64,000 nucleotides of DNA from Welwitschia mirabilis (GCA_051453625.1 JBOZIK010000001.1:71400376-71464375); one strand, 5' to 3'. Positions 48,726-60,099 are shown, counted from the first letter of the stretch. The notes: generated by a model not told the origin, from the sequence alone. Made by a program: numbers and translations.

Positions 48726-49274
48726 AAGTGATTCATAGATTTCTAGGTTTGAATCTTGGGCAACCCATAACTGACTTTTTTTTTTCGTATTCTTTTTTCT
48801 TTCTTTTTTTTTTTGGAGAAAAAGGTTCACATATTACCCTTTTCTTTTTCCTTATTTCTTATGATGATGAATTTTAAATTCTTTTCTAGTTTCTTTGTTG
48901 ACTTTAATAGTTGGCTTTAATAAATCATTTCTGTTATACTATTAAAATAACAAGCTATGATTGGGAGTCTCTGATTATTATATCAATTCCAATTTAACCA
49001 TGACTACAATTTTAGAAAGGCATAAAAGCACAAGTATTTGGAGTTGTTTTTGTAATTAGATCACTAGTACTGAAAACCATCTTTACATTGGACTAATATT
49101 TATATTGTATTAAAAGAGATTGATAACTTTTCTGCCATATTATAAAAGGAAGAGAAATATCAAACTTCTCCCATAGATATAAAGCAAAACATTGATCACT
49201 TTTCTACCTTAAAAATGTATAAATTCTTCAAGATGGGTGTCTTTCTTTGTAACTTAATCGAGTTTATGAAGAAG
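48726..49274. other. Right part of the extra DNA in element D copy 2; no gene seen
   Basis: T-rich at 48776-48815. No recognisable feature. Similarity with copy 1 resumes near 49275 (CTTTCCACTTAGGCCTTTATG; 43750 in copy 1). Confidence 0.4.
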
Positions 49275-49940
49275 AACTTTCCACTTAGGCCTTTATGTAG
49301 TATTTCAAATCACATCGTTCCTCTCACTTCTACTTTCTCCTTCATATTATCTTATGATATGGATAATGATAATCTTTTTCCATCTCTTCTAATTACACCT
49401 TCATATAATTTTCAAGGCCATGTTCCTTTTCTTGACTCTCATAACACCCATTATTTTGAAGCATCCATTCCTTCTATCTCTCAATCTCTTTTTTTTAAGC
49501 ATTCATCTAATTCTCAAAGTAAAATTCTTTATTTTCTTATCAAGTCCACCTTACCTTGTGCTTTTCATAATTATTCTTTTCAAAAGTTTAACTTTTATCT
49601 TCAAATTTTGAATTAGAGTAAGCCTTACCTTTTTAATAATAACTCATGTGTAGAGATAAATCTTAAGAAGCTTTTCAATCTTATTCAACATTTTCAAAAG
49701 CCCTTAAAAACTTTTTGGCTCCATTCTTTGAGTCATACCTTGAATGAATTATATAATGATGCTCATGCTTTATACTGTTTTCATAAGAGATTATTTGTCA
49801 ATGTAATTTATCACTTCTTTATATCTTATTTTTATTTTGAAAATTGTGCTATTAAGGTTTTATCATTTAACTTAATTTTCACCAATTGATTTTACTCCAT
49901 AGTGATTGCATACCTTTTATGTTTTATCAATTTGTTTCTA
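49215..49940 (+). pseudogene. Unrecognised reading frame of element D, copy 2
   Basis: Open from 49215 to 49616 (133 codons), then continuing past one stop through WLHSLSHTLNELYNDAHALY and FHKRLFVNVIYHFFISYFYF to about 49870. The first 20 codons or so lie left of the similarity with copy 1, so the true start may be later. The chain is rich in Phe, Ser, Leu and Asn, and one stretch (VIYHFFISYFYFENCAIKVL) is hydrophobic enough for a membrane segment. I know no family for it. Its counterpart in copy 1 (43790-44400) shares the sequence but has frameshifts. Confidence 0.45.
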
Positions 49941-49989
49941 TTTAGTTTAGCCCTTATTTTTCTAATAATACAATACCCGAGTACACTTT

Positions 49990-50150
49990 TTATGTAACTA
50001 GTTAAACTTCTCAATGATTAGGTTCTTATCTTCAAGAAAAAGTACATCTTTAAATGGATCTATTGGAATTCTTAGCGTAAACACTTGGAAAAATTCAGAA
50101 TTTAATGGATAAAAGGTTAAACAGTATTGAAATATCTATTAATTAATCTT
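49990..50150 (+). pseudogene. Integrase C-terminal tail, element D copy 2
   Basis: Broken-frame match to the last part of gypsy integrase (LQEKVHLNGSIGIL, then a NTWKN-type and NG-K-LN end), as at 44485-44610 and at 2770-2870 in element A. No catalytic core precedes it. Confidence 0.6.
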
Positions 50151-50774
50151 AAACATGATAAAAGAACTTGTATTGGAATTTTCCTCTTGCCATTATCTAA
50201 ATTCTTCCTTAGTCGATTCTTTTGGTAAACATCATGCTATCACTTAAACATCTTTTACTTGACTAATGTTTTACTTTATGAAGTCATCATGATTTGTAAA
50301 TATTTTACTTTGGCATTTTAAATGATAAGATTGGCTTCATATAATCTTTAAACATTCATATTTCTATGAACTTCATTTTGAAGGAAAATACCTTGGTTCT
50401 TTTGTTTTCTTTCAATGATGTTGTTTTAGCATGTTCTTCCTTGTTATTTATATCCTTCCTTCACTTTTATCCTTATGAGTATTTGGTCATGTGAAATTTA
50501 TCTTTTCACTCCAAAATTATTAAAAAAAGAAAGAAAGAAAACAAAAAAAGAAAGACCATGATCTTTCATGTTATATCTTAAAACATAACCCTCATGATGT
50601 CATACTACGAGCACACTGAGGTAAATATTCCTAAAATAGGCCTTTGATAGTCTGATATGGTAGTTGTGTGAACTCCATTTGGGGATCAGTTAGCCATGTT
50701 GTATGGGTCCTTACTCCTCTGATAGTGGTTGCCTCCCCTCATCATGGTAGAATAGAATTGTACTTAAAGGCTAC
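50151..50774 (+). other. Element D 3' spacer, copy 2, left of gap
   Basis: Non-coding; aligns with 44641-45107 and with 17700-18200 of element C. Confidence 0.65.
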
Positions 50775-50943
50775 NNNNNNNNNNNNNNNNNNNNNNNNNN
50801 NNNNNNNNNNNNNNNNNNNNNNNNNNNNNNNNNNNNNNNNNNNNNNNNNNNNNNNNNNNNNNNNNNNNNNNNNNNNNNNNNNNNNNNNNNNNNNNNNNNN
50901 NNNNNNNNNNNNNNNNNNNNNNNNNNNNNNNNNNNNNNNNNNN
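50775..50943. other. Assembly gap, 169 N, in element D spacer
   Basis: A run of N. Confidence 1.
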
Positions 50944-52237
50944 TATTATTTGATAACATTAGACGTATTTGACATCATCATAATCATTGCCTATTCTAGT
51001 TGATCTTTATGAATTTTTACATTATTTCATGCATCATTATTAGGTTATTTTATGATTTCTACCAAGGAACTTTGCTAAGGTAGAATTTTGAATAGATAAG
51101 AAATCTTCTTCATATTCCTAGTTTTCCATTTTCCTTATGCGTTTGCTTAGTTGTCTTGTTTGGAATTTTCAAAGTTATTATAGTATCTTTTTCTATATTA
51201 TAATTAGGATATGATCATTTAGTACTTTAGTTGTATTTTTATTTTCTCTTATAGATTTTCTTTAAAAGTGGTGTTTTTCTTTTTAGCACTTTTAATTAAT
51301 GCATTTCTTCCACTTTAATTGCTATGTTTCTTTTGGTTTATGCTAATGTATTTTTATTTGGCTTTTGATTTACATACTTCCACTTATAGATCTTGAATCC
51401 TCATAGAGTTTGAAATACATTTGCAGAATACTTCTGAGCCTTGCTATCTTTTATTTAATGCATTATTATGGACTCATAAGTCCCTTTCTCCATGGTCATG
51501 TTTTTTAGGATGATTATTCATTTTCTACCTTTCTTCTGTTTTCCTATTGCTTTTTCACTACTTGCTTACTGTCATACTTTTTTCATATTTTTCCTAATCT
51601 ATCCAAACATTTTAATATTACTATCTTACATTTCTCGTCCCCATAATAGATAGAAAAACAGTCATTCTTTTTTATTTTATGCAATTTGAGACATCTTGCT
51701 TTTCTTTTGGGGAAGGGTAGGACATCTCTCCGAGCTTTCTTCTATGATATCATGTAAAAATTATAATTTTTAAATTTTAAAGGATCACTTTGAGATTTCA
51801 TGATACATATTCATAATGAGTTATTTGGATATCATCTTACTTAAATACAATTTATTGAGTTTATTTAGTAGGAGCACAGTCGCACACTTACTGATTTTCT
51901 AATAGCTATGTTTTAGATCATTTAAAGGCAAAGAATTCCATGACTATTATTTTATCTTATCCTTGTAGAAAACATTAATAAAATTTTCATGCATCATTCT
52001 TTGATATTATTACACATTATTTTCAACATTAATTTCATGAATTATGCTTATACATTATCATTTTCTGAGCTATCATTGTTACATTCCATGATTTGTTTAT
52101 GTGTATGACATTTATTTGGTTTATGGTAATGTGTTTAAGTAGGGAGCTTATGATTACAACAGTAATTGTATCAGTTAATGAATTTTTGTCATCTGTTATT
52201 ACATGATAAAATAGAACTAAAATTCCATTTCTTTAGT
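50944..52237 (+). other. Element D 3' spacer, middle part; no gene seen
   Basis: 51070-51700 aligns with 29715-30300 of element C. No supported coding sequence. Confidence 0.65.
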
Positions 52238-52973
52238 NNNNNNNNNNNNNNNNNNNNNNNNNNNNNNNNNNNNNNNNNNNNNNNNNNNNNNNNNNNNNNN
52301 NNNNNNNNNNNNNNNNNNNNNNNNNNNNNNNNNNNNNNNNNNNNNNNNNNNNNNNNNNNNNNNNNNNNNNNNNNNNNNNNNNNNNNNNNNNNNNNNNNNN
52401 NNNNNNNNNNNNNNNNNNNNNNNNNNNNNNNNNNNNNNNNNNNNNNNNNNNNNNNNNNNNNNNNNNNNNNNNNNNNNNNNNNNNNNNNNNNNNNNNNNNN
52501 NNNNNNNNNNNNNNNNNNNNNNNNNNNNNNNNNNNNNNNNNNNNNNNNNNNNNNNNNNNNNNNNNNNNNNNNNNNNNNNNNNNNNNNNNNNNNNNNNNNN
52601 NNNNNNNNNNNNNNNNNNNNNNNNNNNNNNNNNNNNNNNNNNNNNNNNNNNNNNNNNNNNNNNNNNNNNNNNNNNNNNNNNNNNNNNNNNNNNNNNNNNN
52701 NNNNNNNNNNNNNNNNNNNNNNNNNNNNNNNNNNNNNNNNNNNNNNNNNNNNNNNNNNNNNNNNNNNNNNNNNNNNNNNNNNNNNNNNNNNNNNNNNNNN
52801 NNNNNNNNNNNNNNNNNNNNNNNNNNNNNNNNNNNNNNNNNNNNNNNNNNNNNNNNNNNNNNNNNNNNNNNNNNNNNNNNNNNNNNNNNNNNNNNNNNNN
52901 NNNNNNNNNNNNNNNNNNNNNNNNNNNNNNNNNNNNNNNNNNNNNNNNNNNNNNNNNNNNNNNNNNNNNNNNN
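52238..52973. other. Assembly gap, 736 N, before 3' LTR of element D
   Basis: A run of N. If D had an extra 3' reading frame like element C, part of it could lie here. Confidence 1.
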
Positions 52974-52984
52974 GTAGGGTGTTA
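52974..52984 (+). other. Polypurine tract of element D (partial)
   Basis: GTAGGGTGTTA directly before the LTR start TGTTGCGATGCC; compare AAGGGGTTA in element C. Confidence 0.6.
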
Positions 52985-54341
52985 TGTTGCGATGCCAATT
53001 TGTGGGAATTTGATGGTGTATTTGGAGTTATTTTTTAGGACATTTATGTAGGTTTAGATGAAATTCTACTGATTATAGAGAGTTAATAGAATAATCATGG
53101 AAACACATAATTCTTGGCATAATTGGAGGTATTTCAGGCATGTTTTAGTACTTATCATGTTGAAGGAAGACTAATGATGAAAAAGGCTGATTTTCTTTAG
53201 TTGAAAAGATTTGAAAGGCTATCATCCCCATTGTCATCCCCATTGTCATCCCCATAATAGAGGGGACAACAACACTATACCTTCTTATCACAATAGCAAC
53301 ATGAACTAGATGTCGGAGTCAATGAAGCATTCTTTTCTATGGAGGTATCATCCCCAATGTTATCTTCATGACATAAGTGATGATGACATAATTGGATCCA
53401 ACTAGGGGCCTACTATAGATTTGGAAGTTGATTAATTATTTATTATTATGGAACTTCATCCCAATGTCATCTCCATGACAGTTAAGACAATAACTATTTT
53501 ATATAAGCGAGGCTGAATTATCTTGTAATGGGTTCATGTACCTCACTTGGGCTATTAGGGTTTCTTCACCACTTTTAGGGTTATAGTTATAAAACTTTCA
53601 ATGTAAAGCTATAAATAACCCCTTTTTCCTTACTTGAAAACTATATTTTATACCTAATATACTCGTAATAGAAGATTAAATGACAAGATGTCCATCCAGT
53701 AGCTACAGAAATGAGTTTTATTAGTGTTAAACTAAGTATCTTCCATTGAGGTGTTGTTATTTTATTGTAAGTGCATGTAAATTTCTTTGAATTAATATAA
53801 TTTCTTTTTTCATTCTAATTCTATAAATGATCCTTATAGTTTAAGTTAGTTATATTTAAGTGATAGTTTTGTGACTTATTTAGATCATAAGGGTAACATT
53901 TGTTAAGGTTGATCTTGGTTAGTATTAGATTTATAATACTATTTCATTCCATTTTGCATTGCATTTTAAATTCTACTCAGTAGATCTCATAGTCTATGTT
54001 GGTTAAGAACTAGCTAAATACTCTTCTTAATTAATCTAAATTATGGAGAAGCTAGTCCTTATAATAGAAGGATTAAGAACCAAGAGAGTTCATTCTATTT
54101 CCACTTCTATTTCATTTCCATTTATCTTGCATTGCATTTATTATTTATCTTCAGTTATTAAATTATAAAAGACTAAAAATACCTTTTAAAATCAATTCTC
54201 TAACTCTAAGACTAGTTCCTTCATTGGGATTACAACATTCGAGTGAACTCTTATTTATACTAGCGTGTGTTTTTCTGTAAGTTATTTGATTTAGAGGTTT
54301 ACCTAAACGACTCCAGAATTTCATAAATTCACACTGCAGCA
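52985..54341 (+). repeat. 3' LTR of element D
   Basis: Starts TGTTGCGATGCCAATTTG, ends CACTGCAGCA. Contains a tandem GTCATCCCCATT repeat near 53222-53255 that the 5' LTR lacks. Confidence 0.9.
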
Positions 54342-54346
54342 ATTCT
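54342..54346. repeat. Right target-site duplication of element D (ATTCT)
   Basis: Identical to 40426-40430. Confidence 0.85.
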
Positions 54347-56001
54347 AAAATAATTTAAATTGATAATAAAAATTTCTATATAAGTGAACTTAACTATTTA
54401 ATAGATAATTAAAATAGTTTTGCAAATCGACTAGAATACTTTTACAGATAAACTATAATAGTTTTGTAGATATAATAGAATATCACAATATTATTTGATG
54501 GATGAGGAATATTGATTGGTAAGTAAAATACAACTATTTTAGTAGATTAAATAACTAAATAGACCTTATAAAGAAAATTTATCAAATTAAATAAAACTAT
54601 TTAGAATATAGAATGATGAATATTAACATGCAAAACTTTCAAAATACTAAAGAAATATTTTTAAAGCTATAAATGACATATTTGATTAATAAAATCATTA
54701 AGGAAAAACTGGAAATGCATCCTGTATGATAAGAAAGAGACAGATGATAATTTTATTATCTTATAGAAGGTGAAATTATAAGATTTAAATTTATTTAATC
54801 TTGATATTCAAAGAAAACTTTGGCTCCTAGAGTTACAATGATGGTTGGACTTAATTATTAGATAAAGAATAATTTTCTAATAATGAGTAGAATTTATTTT
54901 TTTCAATGGATGAATGCTTTTTTTAATGTTTCTTCCTTTCTTTTTACACATTATAGCTAAATCTATAATGGAAGGAAGTGGTTGAGATGTTTAGGAAAGA
55001 GTGGCATATGTGAGGATTTATTGGGATTAAACCCTAGAAAAAATAGGGATAGGTGGACTATGCTTGGATTACAGGAGAGATCAATTTAGACTTTTCTTCT
55101 TGTTTTTATGGATTGTCTATGAAACGTGTTCTGGATACAAAGTTTGAAAGACATCTCTGTGAAGATAAAGTTTTGTAGACTGAATTTTGTATGTAGATTT
55201 TCATAGATAGAATGCTGGAAATAAGGTTTATAGATGGAAAAAAGATTTTACAAATGAAGTGCTAAAGATGAATTTTCACAGGTAAAGTGCTAGAAACAAA
55301 GTTTTACAAATGAAGTGCTAGAGATAGAGTTTCATAAATGAAGTGCTAGAGATGAAGTTTCACAGACAAAGTGCTAGAGATAGAGTTTCATAGATGGAGT
55401 TCTAGAGATGGCATTCCACAGATAGAGTATTAGAAATAGCATTTTGTAAATAGAATGCTAAAGATAGAGTGAGAGAGATGATGTTTCATAAATGAAGTAC
55501 TAGAGATATAGTTTTATAGATGGAGTGCTAGAGATGATGTTTCGCAAATGGAGTGCTAGAGATAATATTTCATAGATAAAATGCTAAGGATATATTGAAA
55601 GAAAACTTTTACAGATAGGATAGAGTTTTGTATAGAAGACATTAAAAATAGACTTCTATAGATAAAACATTGAAGACAGACTAGAAATGAAATTCTGCAG
55701 ATAGGATGAATTTTTGTAGATAGGACATTTAAAATAGACTAGAAATAGACTTCTACAAAAAAGAGTATTGGAAATAGAATTTTGTATAGACTTTTGAAAA
55801 CAAACTTTTGCAAATAGACTATTAAAGATAAACTCTTATAGATAAACTATTGAAGATAGACTCTTATGGATGAAGTATTGAAGACATACTGAGAATAGAT
55901 TTTATAGACAGAGGATTAAAGATAAACCAAAAATAGAATTTTATAAATAGCATATTAAAAACAAAATTTTATAGAAAATTTAAACTTTATTTATGATTTA
56001 G
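54347..56001 (+). repeat. Foldback left arm, inner part
   Basis: Reverse complement of 56188-57784. Starts AAATAATTTAAATTGATAAT; the other arm ends ATTATAATTTAAATTATTT. Confidence 0.88.
55120..55975 (+). repeat. 28-bp tandem repeat array in foldback left arm
   Basis: About 30 degenerate copies of a 28-bp unit with core GAGTTTCATAGATGGAG followed by TGCTAGAGAT. Units are most regular at 55260-55590. A TTT(T/C)ATAGA core persists through the more degenerate ends. Confidence 0.9.
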
Positions 56002-56187
56002 TAAATGTTTAATCCAATTTAATATTTGATGGATTTTATTAGATTTTTCCTCTATTTTGCTATGACATGGGGTTATGTTATAGTAAACCCTATTTCTTCT
56101 TCTGAATCTTTATTAGGTGGTGCTTCTTTTAGATTAGGTATCATTTTTTCTTAATTATTGTGCTTTGATTATTCTTGGTTTTTAGTT
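56002..56187. other. Loop of the foldback element
   Basis: About 186 bases of unique sequence between the arms, with no reading frame of note. Confidence 0.75.
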
Positions 56188-58243
56188 TTAAATCATGTAA
56201 TAAATAGTATCTACAAAGTTTATTTATAAAATTTTCTATTTTTAATATACTATTGGAAAAAATCTATTTTCAATTTATCTTTAATATTTTATTTGTAAAA
56301 GCTATTCTTAATCTATCTCTAGTACTCTGTCTAGAAGAGTTGATCTATAATAATATATCTACAAGAGTCTATCTTTAATATTTGATTTACAAATGTCTAT
56401 CTTTAAAAGTTTATCTACTAAAGTATGTCTTCAAAATTCTATTTGCAAAAGTATATCTTTAATACTTTGTTTAGAGAATTTCATTCCTAGTCTATCTACA
56501 ATGTTTTATATCAAAAACTATATTTTATTTATAAAATTCTATTTTAGTTTGTCTTGAATGTCCTATCTATAAAACTCTATCTAGTCTATAGAAGTCCATT
56601 TCTATTTTTCTTTAATGTCTTGGCTACAAAACTTTATCCGTTATCTGCAAAAGTTAGTTTTCAGTTTATCTTTAGCATTTCCTCTGTGAAACACCATTTC
56701 CAATACTCTATTTATGAAATGTCATCTATAGCACTCCATTCAAAAGACTCTATCTCTAGTACTTCATCTACAAAACTTTGGTTGTAGCACTCCATCTAAA
56801 AAACTCTATCTTTATTACTTCATCTATAAAACTTTGCCTCGATCACTTTACTTGTGAAACTTAATCTCTAGTACTTCATCTATAAAAGTCCACTTTCTAT
56901 ATATAAAACCTTATTTCTAGCATTCTGTCTACTAAAATCTACATACGAAATCAAGTCTATGAAATTCTGTCTTTATAAAGATGTCTTTAAAAACATATCT
57001 TCAAAATAAGTTTCATAGATAATTCATAAAAACAAGAATAAAAGTTTGAATTGATTTATTTCATAATCTTAACATAATCTACTTGTTTCTATTTTCTATA
57101 GGGTTCAATCCTAATAAATCTACACATATTCCACCCTTTCCTCAACCTCTAAACCACTTCCTTTTAATAAAAATTCAATACTAATATGTGAAAAAAAAGG
57201 GGGAGAAACTTAACTAAAGAATTTAGCTATTAAAAGAAAGCACATCTACTAGACATTAGCAAATTTTTATTTAGCCAAGAATAAGTCCAACCATTACTGT
57301 AACTCTAAGAGTCAAAGATTTCCTTAAACATCAAGCTCAAAAGAACTTGAGTATTGTAAGTCCACCTCCTATAAGTTAATAAATTATCATATTTATCTTT
57401 CTTAGCATGTCTAATGCATTTAAATATTTCCCTTAATAATTTTATGATAAAATATACCATTTAGAGTTCTAAAAACATTTCTTTAGCATTTTGAAACTTT
57501 TGCATGTTAATATTTATTATTCTATCTCCTAAATAGTTATATTTATTTTGCTAAATCCACTTTACAAGGTTCATTTAGTTATTTAATCTTCTAAAATAGT
57601 TGAATTTTACTTACTAATTAATCTTTTCTCATCCATTAAATAATATTATGTTATTATGATCTATATGTAAAAGTATTATAATTTGTCTATAAAACTGTTT
57701 TAGTCTATTTATAGAATTATTTCAATTCCCTATTAAATAGTCTAACTCATCTACAAAGTGATTTTCATTATAATTTAAATTATTTGATAATTACAATTGA
57801 AATATTTTATCTACTACATCATTCTATAATGTCTTTTAAGCTCATTCCATGTACCTATTAGAATTTCTTTATCTATTTTTATTTGGGAAATAATATCATT
57901 GTGTTTATAAAACTGTGCAGTTTCATTCTACAATCTTTAGTCAGTTTGTTTAATTAATTTTCTACTATTTTCATTATTATAACATCTTAAACTCATTCAT
58001 GAATAAAATCATAAATCATTCTATTATTTCCTAAGTGTACTTTTCTTAATAAATTGCCCCTCTACAATTTTTACTTTCTAAAGGAAAAATTAAAGTTATT
58101 TTCTTCCTCAAAATAGAACTTAAATTTTATTTTTAATTCATTATTTATCTTAAAGTCTGGCAATTCATTTATCCTTCTACCAAGCCATCTAAATCAAGTC
58201 ATTCAAAAAGTATCCACAAATTGTAGTAATAGTTTTAGCATGC
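56188..58243 (-). repeat. Foldback right arm
   Basis: Mirrors both pieces of the left arm without interruption, which shows that D inserted after the arms formed. Ends GTTTTAGCATGC. Confidence 0.88.
56215..56985 (-). repeat. 28-bp tandem repeat array in foldback right arm
   Basis: Complementary units such as CTCCATC-AAAAACTCTATCT with period 28. A plus-strand frame at 56554-56787 is a by-product of the repeat. Confidence 0.88.
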
Positions 58244-58248
58244 CTAAT
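58244..58248. repeat. Right candidate target duplication of the foldback element (CTAAT)
   Basis: Matches 39991-39995. The right terminus has one more base than the left, so the boundary may be off by one. Confidence 0.6.
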
Positions 58249-58440
58249 GAAATCCACTTTGTGATTTAGTTCTATTTAGCAACCATGCATACTTAAAAAA
58301 ACTTGTTATTCAAATAAGATTATAAGAACCTCCTAACTAAATAAACCCATACTTTCCTTGACAAAGACTTGATGCAAAATTACAAAGAATGTTCAAAAAT
58401 CCTTCTAGAATATTGGGACTAATATGATATTAAAAAGGTG
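58249..58440 (-). pseudogene. Minus-strand coding relic right of the foldback
   Basis: Reads ILCNFASSLCQGKYGFI, stop, LGGSYNLI, stop, ITSFFKYAWLLNRTKSQSGFH towards the foldback, with stops that fit Trp. With the foldback removed, the coding-like strand continues at 39990 with no more than a one-base shift. Family unknown. Confidence 0.4.
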
Positions 58441-58449
58441 AAAAGAGTA

Positions 58450-59960
58450 CTTAGTATGAATTCAAGTGATGAAGAAGGTAGCAATAGAGAAAGTCAGACA
58501 TAAGTAAGAAATAGAAATAATGATGAAGCCTTTAACAAAGATAAAAATAAAGCATATGAATAATTGAAATTCACTTTATTGAAATAATCTAGGTTATTGA
58601 AAAAGCTTACTAAAGAAACCTCCTACCTTCTTAAACTATAAATAGGCAAGAACAACAACAAAGATAAAAACATTACAAGGGTAGATCCATCTATAATGAC
58701 TAAGGATATATACCTAATTAAAATTATAAAAATTATAAATTCCTTTAAGGAGTATCTATCACAAGTTAATCCATGTACTGATCTTGACATAATAGAAACC
58801 CCTATTCATCCATTAGTCCTTGTAAGATGATTAGCCTCATTTAAGATCTAAGAATTTGTTAAGTTCATAAGTGTAGAGGAATCTAATATCCACATAAAAA
58901 ATTCTATGCTTACATGTAGCTTATATTATATTGTTGTAGAACTATTTTCCATTTTTCTATAGATCCTTAAGTAAGTATACCCTCGAATGGTATCATCGTC
59001 TACCTCTAAGATCAATTTAAAGCTTAAAGCTCTTTTTGAAGCATTTGTCAAGCAATATGTCATAAACTTTATTCATTTCATATCTTTAGAAAATTTAACT
59101 AATTTATGACAAGAATTCAAAAGATAATTACAAGTTACACTTAAGAATAGAAAGTTATAGCCTTGTAATTGGAATATGTCATCTCAATTAAAGATATGAT
59201 AGGCTTATTTACTAAGTCATGTATTCCTTTTATCTTGAAAACCTGTGAATGCAAAATTTCAATACTTTCACTCAAGCCATTAAACTTTCAAAACAAATTA
59301 AAATAGTAGGAAGAGAAAAATAAGTTCTAAAAAATAAAAAAAGATCAAATAAAGCTAAATAATGAAAACCCACCAATAAGAATCCTAAAATGATCTTTGT
59401 AGTAAAAGAACTGAGATAACAACTATAGAATAAAATATATCAACTCCACCCTTTAAAAATTAAAGGAAAGACATACCTTGCTTAAAACACTAATTATCAA
59501 TCTAAAAATCCTTAAAGAAGTAATTAAATTACCTTAATCAAAAAAACATAATTCTAATATTCCAAAACCTAGGTGGCATAATGAAAACCAATACTACAAA
59601 TATTACCATGTCAAAGTTCATAACATAAAAAATTATTAAAATCTTAAACACATAGTCCAAGGCATCCTTGAGAATGAGAGGTACATAAAACTAAACTCAA
59701 TAATGGCTACTATTAATGAAATCATTAAAATATTCTAGATCCCTCTTCTAGCTCAAAAAGCCTCTACTCCCAAGAAAATACTCAAAGTGCTACACCTAAT
59801 GTTAATAAACAATGTCATACAATCATGATGATAGAAATGAAAAAAATCTTAAGATAAAAAGAGGTAATTTAGTCAAGCAAATATACTTTATTATAAATGT
59901 TACAACAAACACAATGTGAGGATGAAATAAACTCCATCCAAGTAGCCAAACATCATATTA
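58450..59960 (+). pseudogene. gag relic of a Tat-like gypsy element (element E)
   Basis: Plus-strand frame broken by stops. ALFEAFVKQYVINFIHFISL and ENLTNL-stop-QEFKR (near 59030-59130) match the Ty3/gypsy gag capsid pattern in which a Leu-rich helix is followed by QEP-x-ESL. Near 59590-59650 YYKYYHVKVHNIKNY has the spacing of the degenerate CxxHxxxGHxTxxC knuckle of Tat/Ogre elements, with most metal ligands lost. No LTR of this element is visible. Confidence 0.65.
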
Positions 59961-60099
59961 AATCATTAATAACATAATTAGAATGTCACAAGCAAGCATT
60001 TGAAGAAATGATAAATTAAGTAGTCCAATATAAACACCATGTTATCATAGCCAAAGAGAAAAACTTAGGTGTAACCTTAAAGTCAAGTGAAATTTCTCC

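Larger units (their letters stand above)
40431..54341 (+). mobile_element. Element D, gypsy-like element lacking protease, RT and RNase H
   Basis: Two LTRs of about 1.34-1.36 kb, a tRNA-Asp-type primer site, a gag-like frame, an unrecognised frame, the very C-terminus of integrase, the long 3' spacer shared with B and C, and a purine tract. The interior occurs twice, around a 100-N gap. Protease, RT, RNase H and the integrase core are absent in both interior copies, so it looks like a deletion derivative moved by helper elements, not a relic that simply lost them by decay. It inserted into the left arm of the foldback. Confidence 0.88.
39996..58243. mobile_element. Large foldback element with 2-kb inverted arms, split by element D
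   Basis: The left arm is 39996-40430 plus 54347-56001, the right arm 56188-58243, the loop 56002-56187. Outermost bases are CATGCTAAAACTATTA on the left and, on the opposite strand at the right, GCATGCTAAAACTATTA. Without D the element is about 4.3 kb. Inner halves of both arms are arrays of a 28-bp unit. Outer halves are unique sequence that also mirrors, for example GGATTTATTGGGATTAAACC on the left and GGATTTATTAGGATTGAACC in the reversed right arm. Foldback transposons have this layout: long inverted repeats with internal subrepeats and a small loop. I find no transposase, so it would be non-autonomous. Confidence 0.85.

Noticed and set aside
50668-51003. Open frames of 111 and 62 codons
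   Set aside because: They cross the 169-N gap; flanks are element D spacer.
52166-53038. Long open frames on both strands (290 and 269 codons)
   Set aside because: Almost entirely the 736-N gap; the readable ends have no coding character.
55120-56985. CRISPR-like array, because of the 28-bp period
   Set aside because: There are no unique spacers; the units are directly adjacent, degenerate and mirrored in a plant foldback element.
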